Shown here: positions 9,989 through 21,216 of the stretch, in pieces
Numbering within the stretch: the first letter of the stretch is position 1
Layout: the number at the start of each line of letters is the position of its first letter
From: Acinetobacter brisouii
GTDB lineage: Bacteria > Pseudomonadota > Gammaproteobacteria > Pseudomonadales > Moraxellaceae
Length of the DNA: 64,000 nucleotides
Reading direction: 5' to 3'
Assembly: GCF_008993995.1 (NCBI RefSeq)
Contig: NZ_BKNN01000001.1
Span: 62,001 to 126,000, forward strand
Notes under the pieces: model-generated
What the model was told of the DNA's origin: nothing
The model's database searches: none
What the model saw: the letters and a program-made list of their open reading frames with translations, nothing else
Made by a program: the position numbers and the translations under genes

Positions 9989-10429
9989 GGGTGTAATACC
10001 TAATCGTTGAAGCACAACGACAAGTCTGTTGCGGAGTGATTTTCAAGATGCAGAATTGAAGAAATCGCGTAGCGTTTACGCGCACTCACGAAGACCAGCT
10101 GAAGTGCTGGTTTTTGATTCATGCATATGAAAATACAAAACCGCTTTAATCCTTAATCGACTAAAATCGCCTGAAGATTCACTGGCTCTCAGGAGGTGTA
10201 TTGGATGTCAAACTTTCACTGTATGTGGCGGGTGTGTTGATAACACAGGGTATACGGAATGTTCGTCGTATCCGCGCATCGCATACAAATCCAATACATC
10301 GAACGCTGAAGCCTGAATGCGACATCAGGAGACTTGTCTGATGTGTTTCAGTTTACGTTTAATAACTAGCCTAAACTAGCGACATATTTTTTGGGGCAGG
10401 CTGTTTTACGTGCAAAAGTACAAATTAAC
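9989..10429 (-). promoter_or_regulatory. rne leader region with multiple hairpins
   Basis: About 440 nt between the rne start and the divergent rluC promoter contain no convincing gene but several inverted repeats. TGTATTGGAT (10197-10206) is the exact reverse complement of ATCCAATACA (10289-10298). Inside it, TGTGTTGATAACACA can fold. Nearer rne are ACCAGC/GCTGGT (10094-10111) and GCGTA/TACGC (~10068-10082). In E. coli the rne 5' UTR is long and structured and mediates autoregulation by RNase E; this arrangement suggests the same, but the hairpin sequences are not assignable by eye. Confidence 0.5.
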
Positions 10430-10458
10430 GTAACAGCCTACAATTTTGCCGATATAAT
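10430..10458 (+). promoter_or_regulatory. Candidate rluC promoter
   Basis: A perfect TATAAT (10453-10458) sits 17 nt after GTAACA (10430-10435, 4/6). It would give a leader of about 220 nt before rluC. An 88-codon ORF inside this leader (10391-10657) looks fortuitous. Confidence 0.5.
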
Positions 10459-10683
10459 AAGCCTTCGGCGCGGCATATTCTTTTGGGACCTTTCCGAGTT
10501 GCAGCTGAGATCTACCGTTCATTATTTTGAAATGGTAGACAATTTTACTCACTTACGGCGGTATCCGTGCGCTGACTATATCAAACCTTGTGGCATCTGC
10601 CTATGGGCTAAGCTTAAGTTTATTGTGAAAAGAATAGCCTATTTGATCTTTTTTTAATCATATTCGAGTATTTTTAAGGTTTA

Positions 10684-11625
10684 ATGAGTTGTATGAATAC
10701 CAACCAAGAATGGCAAAGTGTGACATGGTTTGAGGTGACTGAACATCAAGCAGGACAGCGTGTCGATAATTTTCTGTTTACCCGTTTAAAAGGCGTACCC
10801 AAGAGCCGTATTTATCGTTTGATGCGAGAAGGTCAGGTTCGCGTGAATAAAAAGCGCATTAAAGCCGAAACGCGTCTGGAAATTGGTGATCAGATTCGCG
10901 TCGCACCGATTCGCTATGAACAAAAGCAAGAGGGTGATGTACCTGTCAGTGACAGTGTTGCACAAGGTTTGTTGCAACGTGTGGTCTATGAAGATGAAGG
11001 CTTGTTAGTGGTGAATAAACCTTCAGGGATTGCAGTGCATGGCGGTAGTGGTGTGGCCTATGGCTTAATCGAGGCATTACGCACGGTTACAGGCAAAAAA
11101 TATTTAGAACTGATCCACCGTATTGACCGTGATACGTCGGGTCTGGTGATGATCAGTAAAAAACGCAGCACCTTAAAGCATTTGCAAGATTTACTACGCG
11201 AACACAAAATCCAAAAAACCTATGCGGCGATTGTTAAAGGTCAGGTCAGTCTCGACAAGCAATTGATTGATGCGCCGTTGTTACGTTATGAATTGGCCAA
11301 TGGTGAGCGTCGTGTGCGTGTGTCTAAAGAAGGCAAACCGAGCCAAACAGTGTGGAAAGTTGCCAAGCGTTTTAAACAAGCGACTTTAGTACATGCATCG
11401 CCTTTGTCGGGTCGCACCCATCAGATTCGTGTGCATGGGCAAAGTATCGGACATCCTTTAGTGGGTGATGATAAATATGGACATACCACGCCTTACACTG
11501 GCCCTGAAGCACGTCGCCTGTGCTTACATGCCATGCGCTTAGAAATTCCAGATTATCCTGTGATTGAAGCTGAATTACCTGAAGACATGCAGCAATTATT
11601 GAAAGAGCTGGAAAAAGGAGCTTAA
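10684..11625 (+). CDS. rluC: 23S rRNA pseudouridine synthase RluC
   Basis: This 313-aa enzyme isomerises uridines in 23S rRNA (positions 955, 2504 and 2580 in E. coli). It has an N-terminal S4 RNA-binding domain (GQRVDNFLFTRLKGVPKSRIYRLMREGQVRVNKKR) and the RluA-type catalytic motif HRIDRDTSGLVMISK with its essential Asp, followed by SGRTHQIRVH. The rne-rluC divergent arrangement is conserved in gammaproteobacteria. ATGs at 10684 and 10693 are both possible; no strong RBS decides. The HAD gene begins one base after the stop codon region, forming an operon. Confidence 0.95.
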   Translation: MSCMNTNQEWQSVTWFEVTEHQAGQRVDNFLFTRLKGVPKSRIYRLMREGQVRVNKKRIKAETRLEIGDQIRVAPIRYEQKQEGDVPVSDSVAQGLLQRVVYEDEGLLVVNKPSGIAVHGGSGVAYGLIEALRTVTGKKYLELIHRIDRDTSGLVMISKKRSTLKHLQDLLREHKIQKTYAAIVKGQVSLDKQLIDAPLLRYELANGERRVRVSKEGKPSQTVWKVAKRFKQATLVHASPLSGRTHQIRVHGQSIGHPLVGDDKYGHTTPYTGPEARRLCLHAMRLEIPDYPVIEAELPEDMQQLLKELEKGA

Positions 11626-11626
11626 T

Positions 11627-12274
11627 GTGCAGACACAATTGGTCATTTTTGATTGGGATGGCACATTATTTAATTCTGTTGGGCAAATTGTAGCAAGTTT
11701 GAAATTTGCTGCGCAGCAACATCAGCAACCTTTAAGCGATGAAGATGCCAAAAGCATTATTGGGCTTGGTTTGCCAGAAGTCATGCAAACGCTATTTCCA
11801 GATGTTCCTGAATTGCATCAGGAAATTTTGGACAGCTACGCACAGCATTATGTTGCATCTTCCCAAGATGATCAGTGGTTTGATGGGGTTGGTAATATGC
11901 TGCAAGACCTCAAACGTCAGGGGGTACAATTGGCTGTGGCGACAGGTAAAAGCCGTCGTGGTTTAGATCGTGTTTTGGCGAAAACCCAAAGTCAGGATTT
12001 ATTTGTGATGACCCGCGCAGCAAGCGAAACCAAATCTAAACCCGATCCTTTAATGTTGCAGCAGATCTTAGATTTTACAGGGATTCCAGCCAATCAAGCG
12101 ATTATGGTGGGCGATACCAGTTATGATCTTGAAATGGCACAGCGCATTGATATGCCACGGGTTGGCGTAAGTTATGGAGTACATCACGTTGATATTTTAA
12201 AACAATATCAACCGATGACGATTGCCAATAGTGTGACTGAGTTACACCATTGGTTGAATACTCAAGTGGCTTAA
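11627..12274 (+). CDS. HAD-superfamily phosphatase (Gph-like), in operon with rluC
   Basis: This 215-aa protein has the HAD motifs in order: I, FDWDGTLFNS (residues ~8-17); II, AVATGKSRRG; III, KSKPDPLML; IV, MVGDTSYDLEMA. It is therefore a Mg-dependent phosphatase of the phosphoglycolate phosphatase-like group; the substrate cannot be told. It uses a GTG start with AAAAAGGAG at good spacing and begins one base after the rluC stop codon. Its TAA overlaps the stop of the convergent LysR gene in the shared sequence TTAA. Confidence 0.88.
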   Translation: MQTQLVIFDWDGTLFNSVGQIVASLKFAAQQHQQPLSDEDAKSIIGLGLPEVMQTLFPDVPELHQEILDSYAQHYVASSQDDQWFDGVGNMLQDLKRQGVQLAVATGKSRRGLDRVLAKTQSQDLFVMTRAASETKSKPDPLMLQQILDFTGIPANQAIMVGDTSYDLEMAQRIDMPRVGVSYGVHHVDILKQYQPMTIANSVTELHHWLNTQVA

Positions 12275-13170
12275 GCGTACTTCATCAGTTCAAAATGCTG
12301 GTGTAACAACTCCAGCAGTTTTTGCATTGGAAAGGATAAGTTATTTTTCCGATAGCTCACAAATAAGTTGAGCGGTGGCAATTCATGTTCCAGTGGGCGA
12401 ACTGCGATCTGATCTAGTTTAATAAATGGATCAAGATATTGCGGTAAAATTGAACAACTCATTTCTTGTTCAATCACCGCAATATTTTCGACCAAGTTGT
12501 CACTTTTTTCCTGAATATGCGGTTGAATATGATGTTTCTCAAAAAACTCAGCAATCGCTTTATTCATAACACAATAAGAATTGGCTTTTGACATTACCAA
12601 GTCCACCCCGTTGAGTGCTTGGAGTGGAATCGTTGCCAATTGAGCCAAAGGGTGCTGCTTGGCTAGGAACAAAGCCAAAGTATCTTGCAAGACCACAAAA
12701 TTATCAATTTCATCGTCATCGAATGATTGACGTGAAAACACAATATCGAGATCACCCTTTTTAAGCGCACGGTAATGGTCTAAGCCATTTAAAATCTGTA
12801 AATCCACTTTGATATGTGGGTACAGCATACGCAAAGTAGGTAAAATTTTAGGAAAAACACGCACTTCTGCTGTAGTGATAAATCCGATTTTTAAAATTTG
12901 CTGTTTTGAGAGATGAACCTCTCGTGCCATGCGTACCGCTTTCTCAGCTTGAGCAATCGTCAGGCGTGCCTGCTTTAAAAAGACCGCACCTTCCTCAGTC
13001 AGTTCGACCTTGCGTTTGGTACGATTGAGCAGTCGAACCCCAATTTCATCTTCTAAGTCTTTGATTTGTTGACTTAACGAAGGTTGCGCAGTGTACAGTT
13101 TAAGTGCTGCTTTACTAAAATTAAGTTCTTCTGCAACCATAATAAAATATCGAAGATGGCGTAGTTCCAT
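12271..13170 (-). CDS. LysR-family transcriptional regulator
   Basis: This 299-aa regulator starts MELRHLRYFIMVAEELNFSKAALKL, with the classical LysR helix-turn-helix (AQPSLSQQIKDLEDEIGVRLLNR), and has a periplasmic-binding-protein-like effector domain. The start resembles the CatM/BenM subgroup, but the effector is unknown. No catabolic operon lies next to it, so the target cannot be read from context. The ORF extends four codons upstream; the ATG at 13170 matches family starts. A -10 like TATACT lies on the minus strand at 13217-13212. Confidence 0.9.
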   Translation of the reverse strand: MELRHLRYFIMVAEELNFSKAALKLYTAQPSLSQQIKDLEDEIGVRLLNRTKRKVELTEEGAVFLKQARLTIAQAEKAVRMAREVHLSKQQILKIGFITTAEVRVFPKILPTLRMLYPHIKVDLQILNGLDHYRALKKGDLDIVFSRQSFDDDEIDNFVVLQDTLALFLAKQHPLAQLATIPLQALNGVDLVMSKANSYCVMNKAIAEFFEKHHIQPHIQEKSDNLVENIAVIEQEMSCSILPQYLDPFIKLDQIAVRPLEHELPPLNLFVSYRKNNLSFPMQKLLELLHQHFELMKYA

Positions 13171-13376
13171 TAACCGACCCAATTCTCAAGCATTTTTATC
13201 TATAAGCTAGCAGTATAATCGAAAGCAGGCGCTTTGAAATGCTGAAAACAATACAAAAATAAAAAGAAAAATCCTGTGAAACCCTGTATATGATGTAAAT
13301 CAGCAGAAATTTTCAGCATTCATGCATACTTTTAGGTCGTGCAATATAACATAACGTCCTTGAGTTAAGATCGGAT

Positions 13377-13405
13377 CTGAAAGGTACAGATTAAGTTTTT
13401 ATAAT
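13377..13405 (+). promoter_or_regulatory. Candidate promoter of the MBL-fold gene
   Basis: CTGAAA (13377-13382, 4/6) and a perfect TATAAT (13400-13405) are 17 nt apart. The predicted start is near 13412, only about four nt before the ATG at 13416, and no Shine-Dalgarno is visible. The mRNA may be nearly leaderless. Confidence 0.45.
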
Positions 13406-13415
13406 ATTAAGCCTT

Positions 13416-14462
13416 ATGGATAAAAAAACAGCATTGCACTATGAGCTGCCCACCAAAAATTGTTGGGCACATACCTTGTTACAGCCGCGGTTGAATTTTG
13501 AATCCACGCAGTTTCAGGCGGGGCGTTTTCAGAATAATACGACTCGTCCGAATGGTCAGAAATTTAATTTGTTCAAATGGTTATTAACCCGACGTTCGTT
13601 TACGTGGAATGTTGATCGTGATCAGGAATTTCAGCAATTTACCTCGATTTCACGAGAGCTGCCACAGACCCGTGCTGATGCAGATTTTAACCAGTGGAAA
13701 GTCTGGTTTGTGGGGCATGCCACTGTTTTGATTCAGATTGGGCCATATAACTTTTTGACAGACCCTGTCTGGGCTGAATTTGTCAGTCCGAAACAAGGTT
13801 CTGGGCCACGTCGGGTTTGTCCTGCTGGAATTGCCTTAGAGCATTTGCCACATATCCATGCCGTATTGTTGAGTCATAACCATTATGATCATATGGATTT
13901 GGCGACGCTGACATGGTTGCATAAAAAATTTAAAATGCCGATTTATACAGGTTTAGGAAATGCGTGGTATCTGCCTAAATCTTTTAAGGTGATTGAACTG
14001 GATTGGTGGCAATCCGTACAACTGGATGATTTTGAAATTATTTATACACCTGCACAACATGGCTCAGGGCGCGGCTTGCGTGACCAAGACAGTGCCTTAT
14101 GGGGTGGTTTTTGTTTAAAACGCCAAAAGCAGTATTGTTTCTTTGCAGGTGATACGGGTTATGCGGGGCATTTTAAGGAGATCTATGCGCGTTTTGGCGC
14201 ACCGCGTATTGCGCTTTTGCCTATAGGTGCATATGCCCCACAACATGTTTTGCATTATATGCACATGAATCCACAAGATGCGTTAAAGGCACATACAGAT
14301 TTGCAAGCACAGCGCTCTTTAGCGATTCATTATCGAACTTTCCAGTTGACCGATGAACAGCGTGATGAGCCTGAAGCTGTCCTTGAACACGCCATTAAAC
14401 ATTCATCTAAACTGATGAATCCATTTTATTGTATTCGTGAAGGGAAGCGTTTAACGGTGTAG
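13416..14462 (+). CDS. MBL-fold metallohydrolase, NAPE-PLD-like
   Basis: This 348-aa protein has the metallo-beta-lactamase metal motif HxHxDH (SHNHYDHMD, about residues 152-160), preceded by WFVGHATVLIQIGPYNFLTDPVW. That layout is typical of the bacterial N-acyl-phosphatidylethanolamine phospholipase D-like branch. Further metal ligands are suggested by PAQHGSGRG, FAGDTGY and AIHYRTF. It is probably a Zn-dependent phosphodiesterase or lactonase acting on a lipid-like substrate. The start lacks a clear RBS. Its last 56 nt overlap the convergent DoxX-like gene. Confidence 0.88.
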   Translation: MDKKTALHYELPTKNCWAHTLLQPRLNFESTQFQAGRFQNNTTRPNGQKFNLFKWLLTRRSFTWNVDRDQEFQQFTSISRELPQTRADADFNQWKVWFVGHATVLIQIGPYNFLTDPVWAEFVSPKQGSGPRRVCPAGIALEHLPHIHAVLLSHNHYDHMDLATLTWLHKKFKMPIYTGLGNAWYLPKSFKVIELDWWQSVQLDDFEIIYTPAQHGSGRGLRDQDSALWGGFCLKRQKQYCFFAGDTGYAGHFKEIYARFGAPRIALLPIGAYAPQHVLHYMHMNPQDALKAHTDLQAQRSLAIHYRTFQLTDEQRDEPEAVLEHAIKHSSKLMNPFYCIREGKRLTV

Positions 14463-14865
14463 TCGACTTATTTTTCTGTCTAAATGCGAAAATTTGTAAG
14501 GCAACTACGGATAAAACTGACATGGCAATATTCATAATAACGGGGTTAAAAGCGCCAATCAGTTGTGAAGGTGCCAGAATGGCACTGAGCAACAGCAAGC
14601 CGATTAACCCTGTAATACTCAAGTAATGGACATAACGACTGCGCTGCCAAATCAGAAAAGCACACCCAAATAAAATTTCAGCACTCCCTGAAAGACGCAC
14701 AAAAACTGTGGCAAGATCTGCATTGAATCCTAAAAATTGCCAAACCTGAATGTCAAATGTAGATGGAAACACGAGTTTCGGTAATAAACCCTGATAGATC
14801 CAAAGAAATGCCAAAGTCATTTGAATCAAGCGCTGAGGATGTTCAGCCAAAAAATTAAGCTTCAT
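14407..14865 (-). CDS. DoxX-like family membrane protein
   Basis: This 152-aa protein, starting MKLNFLAEHPQRLIQM, has four hydrophobic segments (TLAFLWIYQGLLPKL; FVRLSGSAEILFGCAFLIW; YLSITGLIGLLLLSAIL; NIAMSVLSVVALQIFAF), as in DoxX-like proteins. It starts 11 nt before the end of the upstream DCC-family gene, so the two are coupled; DCC and DoxX-like proteins often occur together. An ATG at 14874 is also possible. Its 3' end overlaps the convergent MBL gene by 56 nt. Function unknown, probably linked to thiol or redox chemistry at the membrane. Confidence 0.8.
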   Translation of the reverse strand: MKLNFLAEHPQRLIQMTLAFLWIYQGLLPKLVFPSTFDIQVWQFLGFNADLATVFVRLSGSAEILFGCAFLIWQRSRYVHYLSITGLIGLLLLSAILAPSQLIGAFNPVIMNIAMSVLSVVALQIFAFRQKNKSTTPLNASLHEYNKMDSSV

Positions 14866-15298
14866 GAATCGCATGTTCCAAAAAGTGCGAACGATTTTCT
14901 TGACTTGGCAATAAACAGGATGAAGTTGTACCAAATAATTGATAACGGTTGAGCGCGACTCGTCGATATAAAAAGTCTCGGATAATGCTTGGGACAAGAT
15001 AACCAATATTGCTCAGAGAAAAAGGAAATTTGAGTTGTTGCATCACTTTAAGAAATGTTGAGGAATCGACATAGCGTTGCCCATTGTAGACCACAAGCAT
15101 GGTCGAATAATCTGCGGTTGACATGCCATAATATTTTAAGATTGCCTCACCTAATGGTGATTGTATTGAGGCGAATTTAAATTTAGATTGACGATCATAA
15201 CGAATCAGAAATTTTGCCCAGCCATTACAAAGTACGCAGATGGCATCGAATAAGATAATGTCATGTTGTTGGATGATTTTCTCAATCTCATAGGACAT
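14855..15298 (-). CDS. DCC family thiol-disulfide oxidoreductase-like protein
   Basis: This 147-aa protein carries the DxxCxxC motif that names the DCC family (FDAICVLCNGWAKFLIRYD, residues ~18-36). The family has a thioredoxin-like fold and a predicted redox role, but its substrates are unknown. A TTG four codons upstream is in frame; ATG 15298 gives the usual N-terminus. It is followed, with overlap, by the DoxX-like gene. Confidence 0.85.
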   Translation of the reverse strand: MSYEIEKIIQQHDIILFDAICVLCNGWAKFLIRYDRQSKFKFASIQSPLGEAILKYYGMSTADYSTMLVVYNGQRYVDSSTFLKVMQQLKFPFSLSNIGYLVPSIIRDFLYRRVALNRYQLFGTTSSCLLPSQENRSHFLEHAIHEA

Positions 15299-17806
<2,508 letters not shown>

Positions 17807-17824
17807 GTCTAACGCATGATTGAA

Positions 17825-17849
17825 AAAGCCAGTTTAAATGACTGGCTTT
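17825..17849 (+). terminator. katG terminator
   Basis: AAAGCCAGT (17825-17833) pairs with ACTGGCTTT (17841-17849) and is followed by CTCTTTTTTT. Confidence 0.85.
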
Positions 17850-17980
17850 CTCTTTTTTTGATTATTCTGAATAATTTTTGTCATGAATCCATGCACATTA
17901 AATTTTTCAAAGTGTTTAATAAATGTGCTAAATTAGATCATTGTCTTCTATAGACCGTATTTTTAGAAAAGGTAAAGAAA

Positions 17981-18196
17981 ATGGCGAAACGTCAAATGCA
18001 ACCAGAGGTTGTGATTCATAATTTTGTGGCGAAACACATGCACGAAGCAAACAAAAGTCAAGTATTTGTGGATCGTAAGAAAAATGCAAAACGAGGTTAT
18101 AGCAAACATAAAAAAGGGCGATACTCTATGGAAGATCGCCCTTTTTTGTGCTTGTTAAATCGAGATCAAGCGATTGGTTTTCACCATGTCGGCTAG
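17981..18196 (+). CDS. arfA: Probable alternative ribosome-rescue factor ArfA, with terminator inside the frame
   Basis: This 71-codon ORF encodes a very basic peptide. Residues ~30-46 (VDRKKNAKRGYSKHKKG) resemble the ArfA core of E. coli (VEKNKKGKGSYMRKGK). ArfA recruits RF2 to ribosomes stalled on mRNAs lacking a stop codon when tmRNA is overwhelmed. The key support is architecture: a strong intrinsic terminator (18110-18147) begins at codon ~44 and ends near codon 55, so the mRNA should end before the stop codon at 18194. In E. coli arfA the message is likewise non-stop and yields a ~55-residue active peptide when tmRNA fails. AAAGG precedes the ATG. The family assignment is by eye and needs a profile search. 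Confidence 0.7.
   Translation: MAKRQMQPEVVIHNFVAKHMHEANKSQVFVDRKKNAKRGYSKHKKGRYSMEDRPFLCLLNRDQAIGFHHVG
18110..18147. terminator. Bidirectional terminator inside arfA and after ptsP
   Basis: GGGCGAT (18116-18122) pairs with ATCGCCC (18135-18141), flanked by AAAAAA (18110-18115) and TTTTTT (18142-18147). On the plus strand it lies within the arfA reading frame; on the minus strand it is 8 nt past the ptsP stop codon. Confidence 0.9.
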
Positions 18197-20449
18197 TCCA
18201 TGTGTTCTAAAATAATGTTCTAGCCAGCTTTTGACCAGTAAAGGATTATTGAGCTGCAATACGTGATGAAGTAGCTCTTGAGCATCAGTCATGGGAACAT
18301 GACAAATGGCTTTACGCACCCGCAAGATATTACTTGAACTCATCGACAGGGTATTGAAGCCCATTGCCATCAGCAAAATAGCAGACAACGGATCGCCCGC
18401 CATTTCTCCGCAAATACTAATCGGCTTCTCGTATTTATGGCACTCTTTCACCAAGCGACGCAAAGCACGTAAGATTGCAGGGTGAAAATGTGAATAAACA
18501 CTGGAAACATGCGGGTTGTTACGGTCTACGGCTAATAAATATTGAATCAGGTCATTAGAACCCACTGAGAAAAAATCGACCAATGGTGCAAATTCATCAA
18601 TTTGCAACAATACACTTGGCACTTCGACCATAATCCCGATTTTAGGTTTGTTAATTTTGACTTGTTCTTCTTCCTGAACTGCGACCCAATCACGTTCGAG
18701 TAAATACAGCACTTCTTCGACTTCGCTAACACTGGTCACCATTGGTAGCAGAATATGTAGATTATTTAAACCAATACTGGCTTTTAGCATTGCACGGATT
18801 TGTGCCGAGAAAATCTCTGGGTGATCAAGGGTAAAGCGGAGTCCACGCCAACCCAATGCCGAGTTTTCTTCATCAATGCTGAAATAAGGGAGGTCTTTGT
18901 CTGCACCAATATCGAGGGTACGCATGGTCACAGGTTTGTTGGCAAAGTGGCTGAGCTGTTGCCGATAGATTGCGCGTTGTTCTTCTTCGCCAGGGAAGCG
19001 GTCACGTAACATAAATGGGATTTCAGAACGATATAAACCAACCCCTTTGGCACCACGTTGTACACCACGAACCACGTCAATCATCAGACCTGTATTAACG
19101 AATAGACGAACAGGAACACCATCAGGTGTAATCGCATCCTTAGTCTCATATTGCTTGAGGTCTTTGGCAATTTGTTCTTCTTCTTTTTGAATCTCTTTAT
19201 AACGTTGACGCAAGCGACGAGGAGGATTGACAAAAACCCGACCTTGATAGGCATCGACAATCATTTCGGCATCATCTAAGGCGCTGATAGGCAGTTCAGT
19301 CACGCCGACAACGGTAGGAATACCTAAGGCACGTGCAACAATCACCATATGTGAGTTAGCTGCACCTTCACTGGTCACGATTGCCGCGATTTTATCCATT
19401 GGCAGTTCAACTAGAGCAGCTGTACTGATTTCTTCACCAATCAGGATACTATCTGAGCTGAGTTCACGATGGCTTGAATCTGCTTCTTGCAAGGAAGCCA
19501 AAATACGCCGTGCTAAATCTTTAAGATCAGACACCCGTTCACGGAGGTAGTCATCTTCCATTTGGGCAAAGAGTGCGATGTGTTTATCCATCACTTTTTT
19601 GACTGCACCTTGCGCCCAGTGACCTTCACGAATCAGTTCTTTAATTTCGGCAGGTAAGGCATTTTCATCGAGCATGCGTAAGAATACGCTAAACAATGCG
19701 CGTTCTTCAGACATGAGCGAGTCTTGCATTTTTTCATCAAGCGATTGAATTTCCTGACGAACATTGGAAACAGCATGATCGAGTAGCTTGAGTTCGTCGG
19801 GGATATTTTCAGCTTCACGCTCAGGTACAGCCGATAAATCTGCCGCAGGATACAAAATAATGGCACGCCCTAAAGCGATGCCACCTGCACCTGAAACACC
19901 CTGAAAGGTTTTATAGTTTGAAATATTGCTCGGCTTACGGAAAACATCAATGTTTCCAACCGCATGCGCATGGGCAATGACACCTGAAAGCTGCGCACAT
20001 AAAGTCACCAAAAAGGATTCAGCTGCTTCACTGAAATCTTGGGATTCACTGTTTTGAACAACCAAGACCCCCATCACCTTACGGCGATACATGACAGGGA
20101 CGCCGAGAAATGAGTTGTATAACTCTTCACCTGTTTCTGGGAAGTAAGCATAACGCTCATGTTGTGCAGCATTGTCGAGATTGACGATTTCTTCGCGTTG
20201 CCCAACTAGACCAACCAAGCCTTCACCCAATTGCAAGGAAACATTGCCAACCGCTTCAGGATTGAGTCCTTTGCTGGCCATGAGGACATAGCGCTGGTTA
20301 CGTTCATCGAGTAAATAGATCGAACAGACATCGACATCCATCGCAATCGAAACCTGATTAACCATGATGTCTAATGATTCATGCAAGCTCACAGCCGCAT
20401 CGACCTCTTGGACAATGCGGCGTAGGGTGTCTAATTGCATGTTCGACAT
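18155..20449 (-). CDS. ptsP: PEP-protein phosphotransferase PtsP (enzyme I-Ntr)
   Basis: This 764-aa protein is the first enzyme of the nitrogen-type phosphotransferase system, passing phosphate from PEP to NPr. It has an N-terminal GAF domain (about residues 1-165: LRRIVQEVDAAVSLHESLDIMV..., CSIYLLDERNQRYVLMAS). The EI domains follow, with the swivelling active-site His (TSEGAANSHMVIVARALGIP) and the PEP-binding barrel motifs (GLYRSEIPFM; FSVGSNDLIQYLLAVDRNN; ISICGEMAG). ATG 20449 has GGGAG nine nt upstream. rppH lies just upstream in the same direction, as in E. coli, suggesting an operon. Confidence 0.95.
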   Translation of the reverse strand: MSNMQLDTLRRIVQEVDAAVSLHESLDIMVNQVSIAMDVDVCSIYLLDERNQRYVLMASKGLNPEAVGNVSLQLGEGLVGLVGQREEIVNLDNAAQHERYAYFPETGEELYNSFLGVPVMYRRKVMGVLVVQNSESQDFSEAAESFLVTLCAQLSGVIAHAHAVGNIDVFRKPSNISNYKTFQGVSGAGGIALGRAIILYPAADLSAVPEREAENIPDELKLLDHAVSNVRQEIQSLDEKMQDSLMSEERALFSVFLRMLDENALPAEIKELIREGHWAQGAVKKVMDKHIALFAQMEDDYLRERVSDLKDLARRILASLQEADSSHRELSSDSILIGEEISTAALVELPMDKIAAIVTSEGAANSHMVIVARALGIPTVVGVTELPISALDDAEMIVDAYQGRVFVNPPRRLRQRYKEIQKEEEQIAKDLKQYETKDAITPDGVPVRLFVNTGLMIDVVRGVQRGAKGVGLYRSEIPFMLRDRFPGEEEQRAIYRQQLSHFANKPVTMRTLDIGADKDLPYFSIDEENSALGWRGLRFTLDHPEIFSAQIRAMLKASIGLNNLHILLPMVTSVSEVEEVLYLLERDWVAVQEEEQVKINKPKIGIMVEVPSVLLQIDEFAPLVDFFSVGSNDLIQYLLAVDRNNPHVSSVYSHFHPAILRALRRLVKECHKYEKPISICGEMAGDPLSAILLMAMGFNTLSMSSSNILRVRKAICHVPMTDAQELLHHVLQLNNPLLVKSWLEHYFRTHGLADMVKTNRLISI

Positions 20450-20527
20450 AACTACGTACTCCCAAAACAATTTATATAATCAGTAATTATGACTTTAGTT
20501 ATAACAGCAGCCTGCTAGAAAAGCATT

Positions 20528-20562
20528 CACTAAAAAACTCTTTTTTAGTCTGTTTTTTAGTG
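20528..20562. terminator. AT-rich hairpin overlapping the rppH stop codon
   Basis: CACTAAAAAAC (20528-20538) and GTTTTTTAGTG (20552-20562) are perfect 11-nt reverse complements with a 13-nt loop. The rppH stop codon (20559-20557) lies in the stem. It could attenuate rppH transcription into ptsP or stabilise the rppH end; no separate T tract follows. Confidence 0.45.
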
Positions 20563-21030
20563 TGGCAGCAGACTGCATAATTCGGTCATGGCTTTTCGGT
20601 AAACATCTCTTTTAAAGTTAATAACTTGTCCAAGTGGATACCAATAACTGACCCATTGCCACTGATCAAATTCAGGTGGATCAGCAAGATTCAACTGAAT
20701 ATTTTGGGCTGATGCGGTCAGCTTCAATAAAAACCATTTTTGTTTTTGTCCGATACAGACAGGATCACTACCTGAGCGGATATATCGGTGTGGCAAACGG
20801 TAACGCAACCAACCTTTGGTTTGCGCAATAATCTGGACGTGTTCTGGCAATAAGCCAATTTCTTCTCTTAGCTCACGGTATAATGCCTGTTCAGGAGTTT
20901 CTCCAATTTGGATTCCTCCTTGCGGAAACTGCCATGCATTGTGACCAATGCGTTTTGCCCATAACACTTGTCCATGTTCGTTTGCCAAAATGATCCCGAC
21001 ATTGGGTCGGAAACCTTCGGAGTCGATCAT
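20557..21030 (-). CDS. rppH: RNA pyrophosphohydrolase RppH
   Basis: This 157-aa Nudix hydrolase removes pyrophosphate from 5' ends of mRNAs and so opens them to RNase E decay. The start [15 protein letters not shown] and the Nudix box [22 protein letters not shown] (about residues 38-59) are characteristic, as is RLPHRYIR. Its gene lies upstream of ptsP with a 107-nt gap, as in E. coli. Confidence 0.96.
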   Translation of the reverse strand: MIDSEGFRPNVGIILANEHGQVLWAKRIGHNAWQFPQGGIQIGETPEQALYRELREEIGLLPEHVQIIAQTKGWLRYRLPHRYIRSGSDPVCIGQKQKWFLLKLTASAQNIQLNLADPPEFDQWQWVSYWYPLGQVINFKRDVYRKAMTELCSLLPH

Positions 21031-21216
21031 TTGGCTACCTAAATTTGTTCGATCTTATTGTCTTTATTTTGGGGATGGCAAAATTTGTGCATCCAACACA
21101 AAAAAAGACCTCAGAATATTGTTAAAAATTGCTATGATCTTAACGAATTTCTTTGCATTAGCGGCAACTGATTTACATTTTTTTGCTTTAATTTTTCAGT
21201 TTTAATGAGAATTTCC

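Noticed and set aside
10391-10657. 88-codon ORF in the rne-rluC gap
   Set aside because: It starts before the best rluC promoter, has no RBS and no recognisable sequence.
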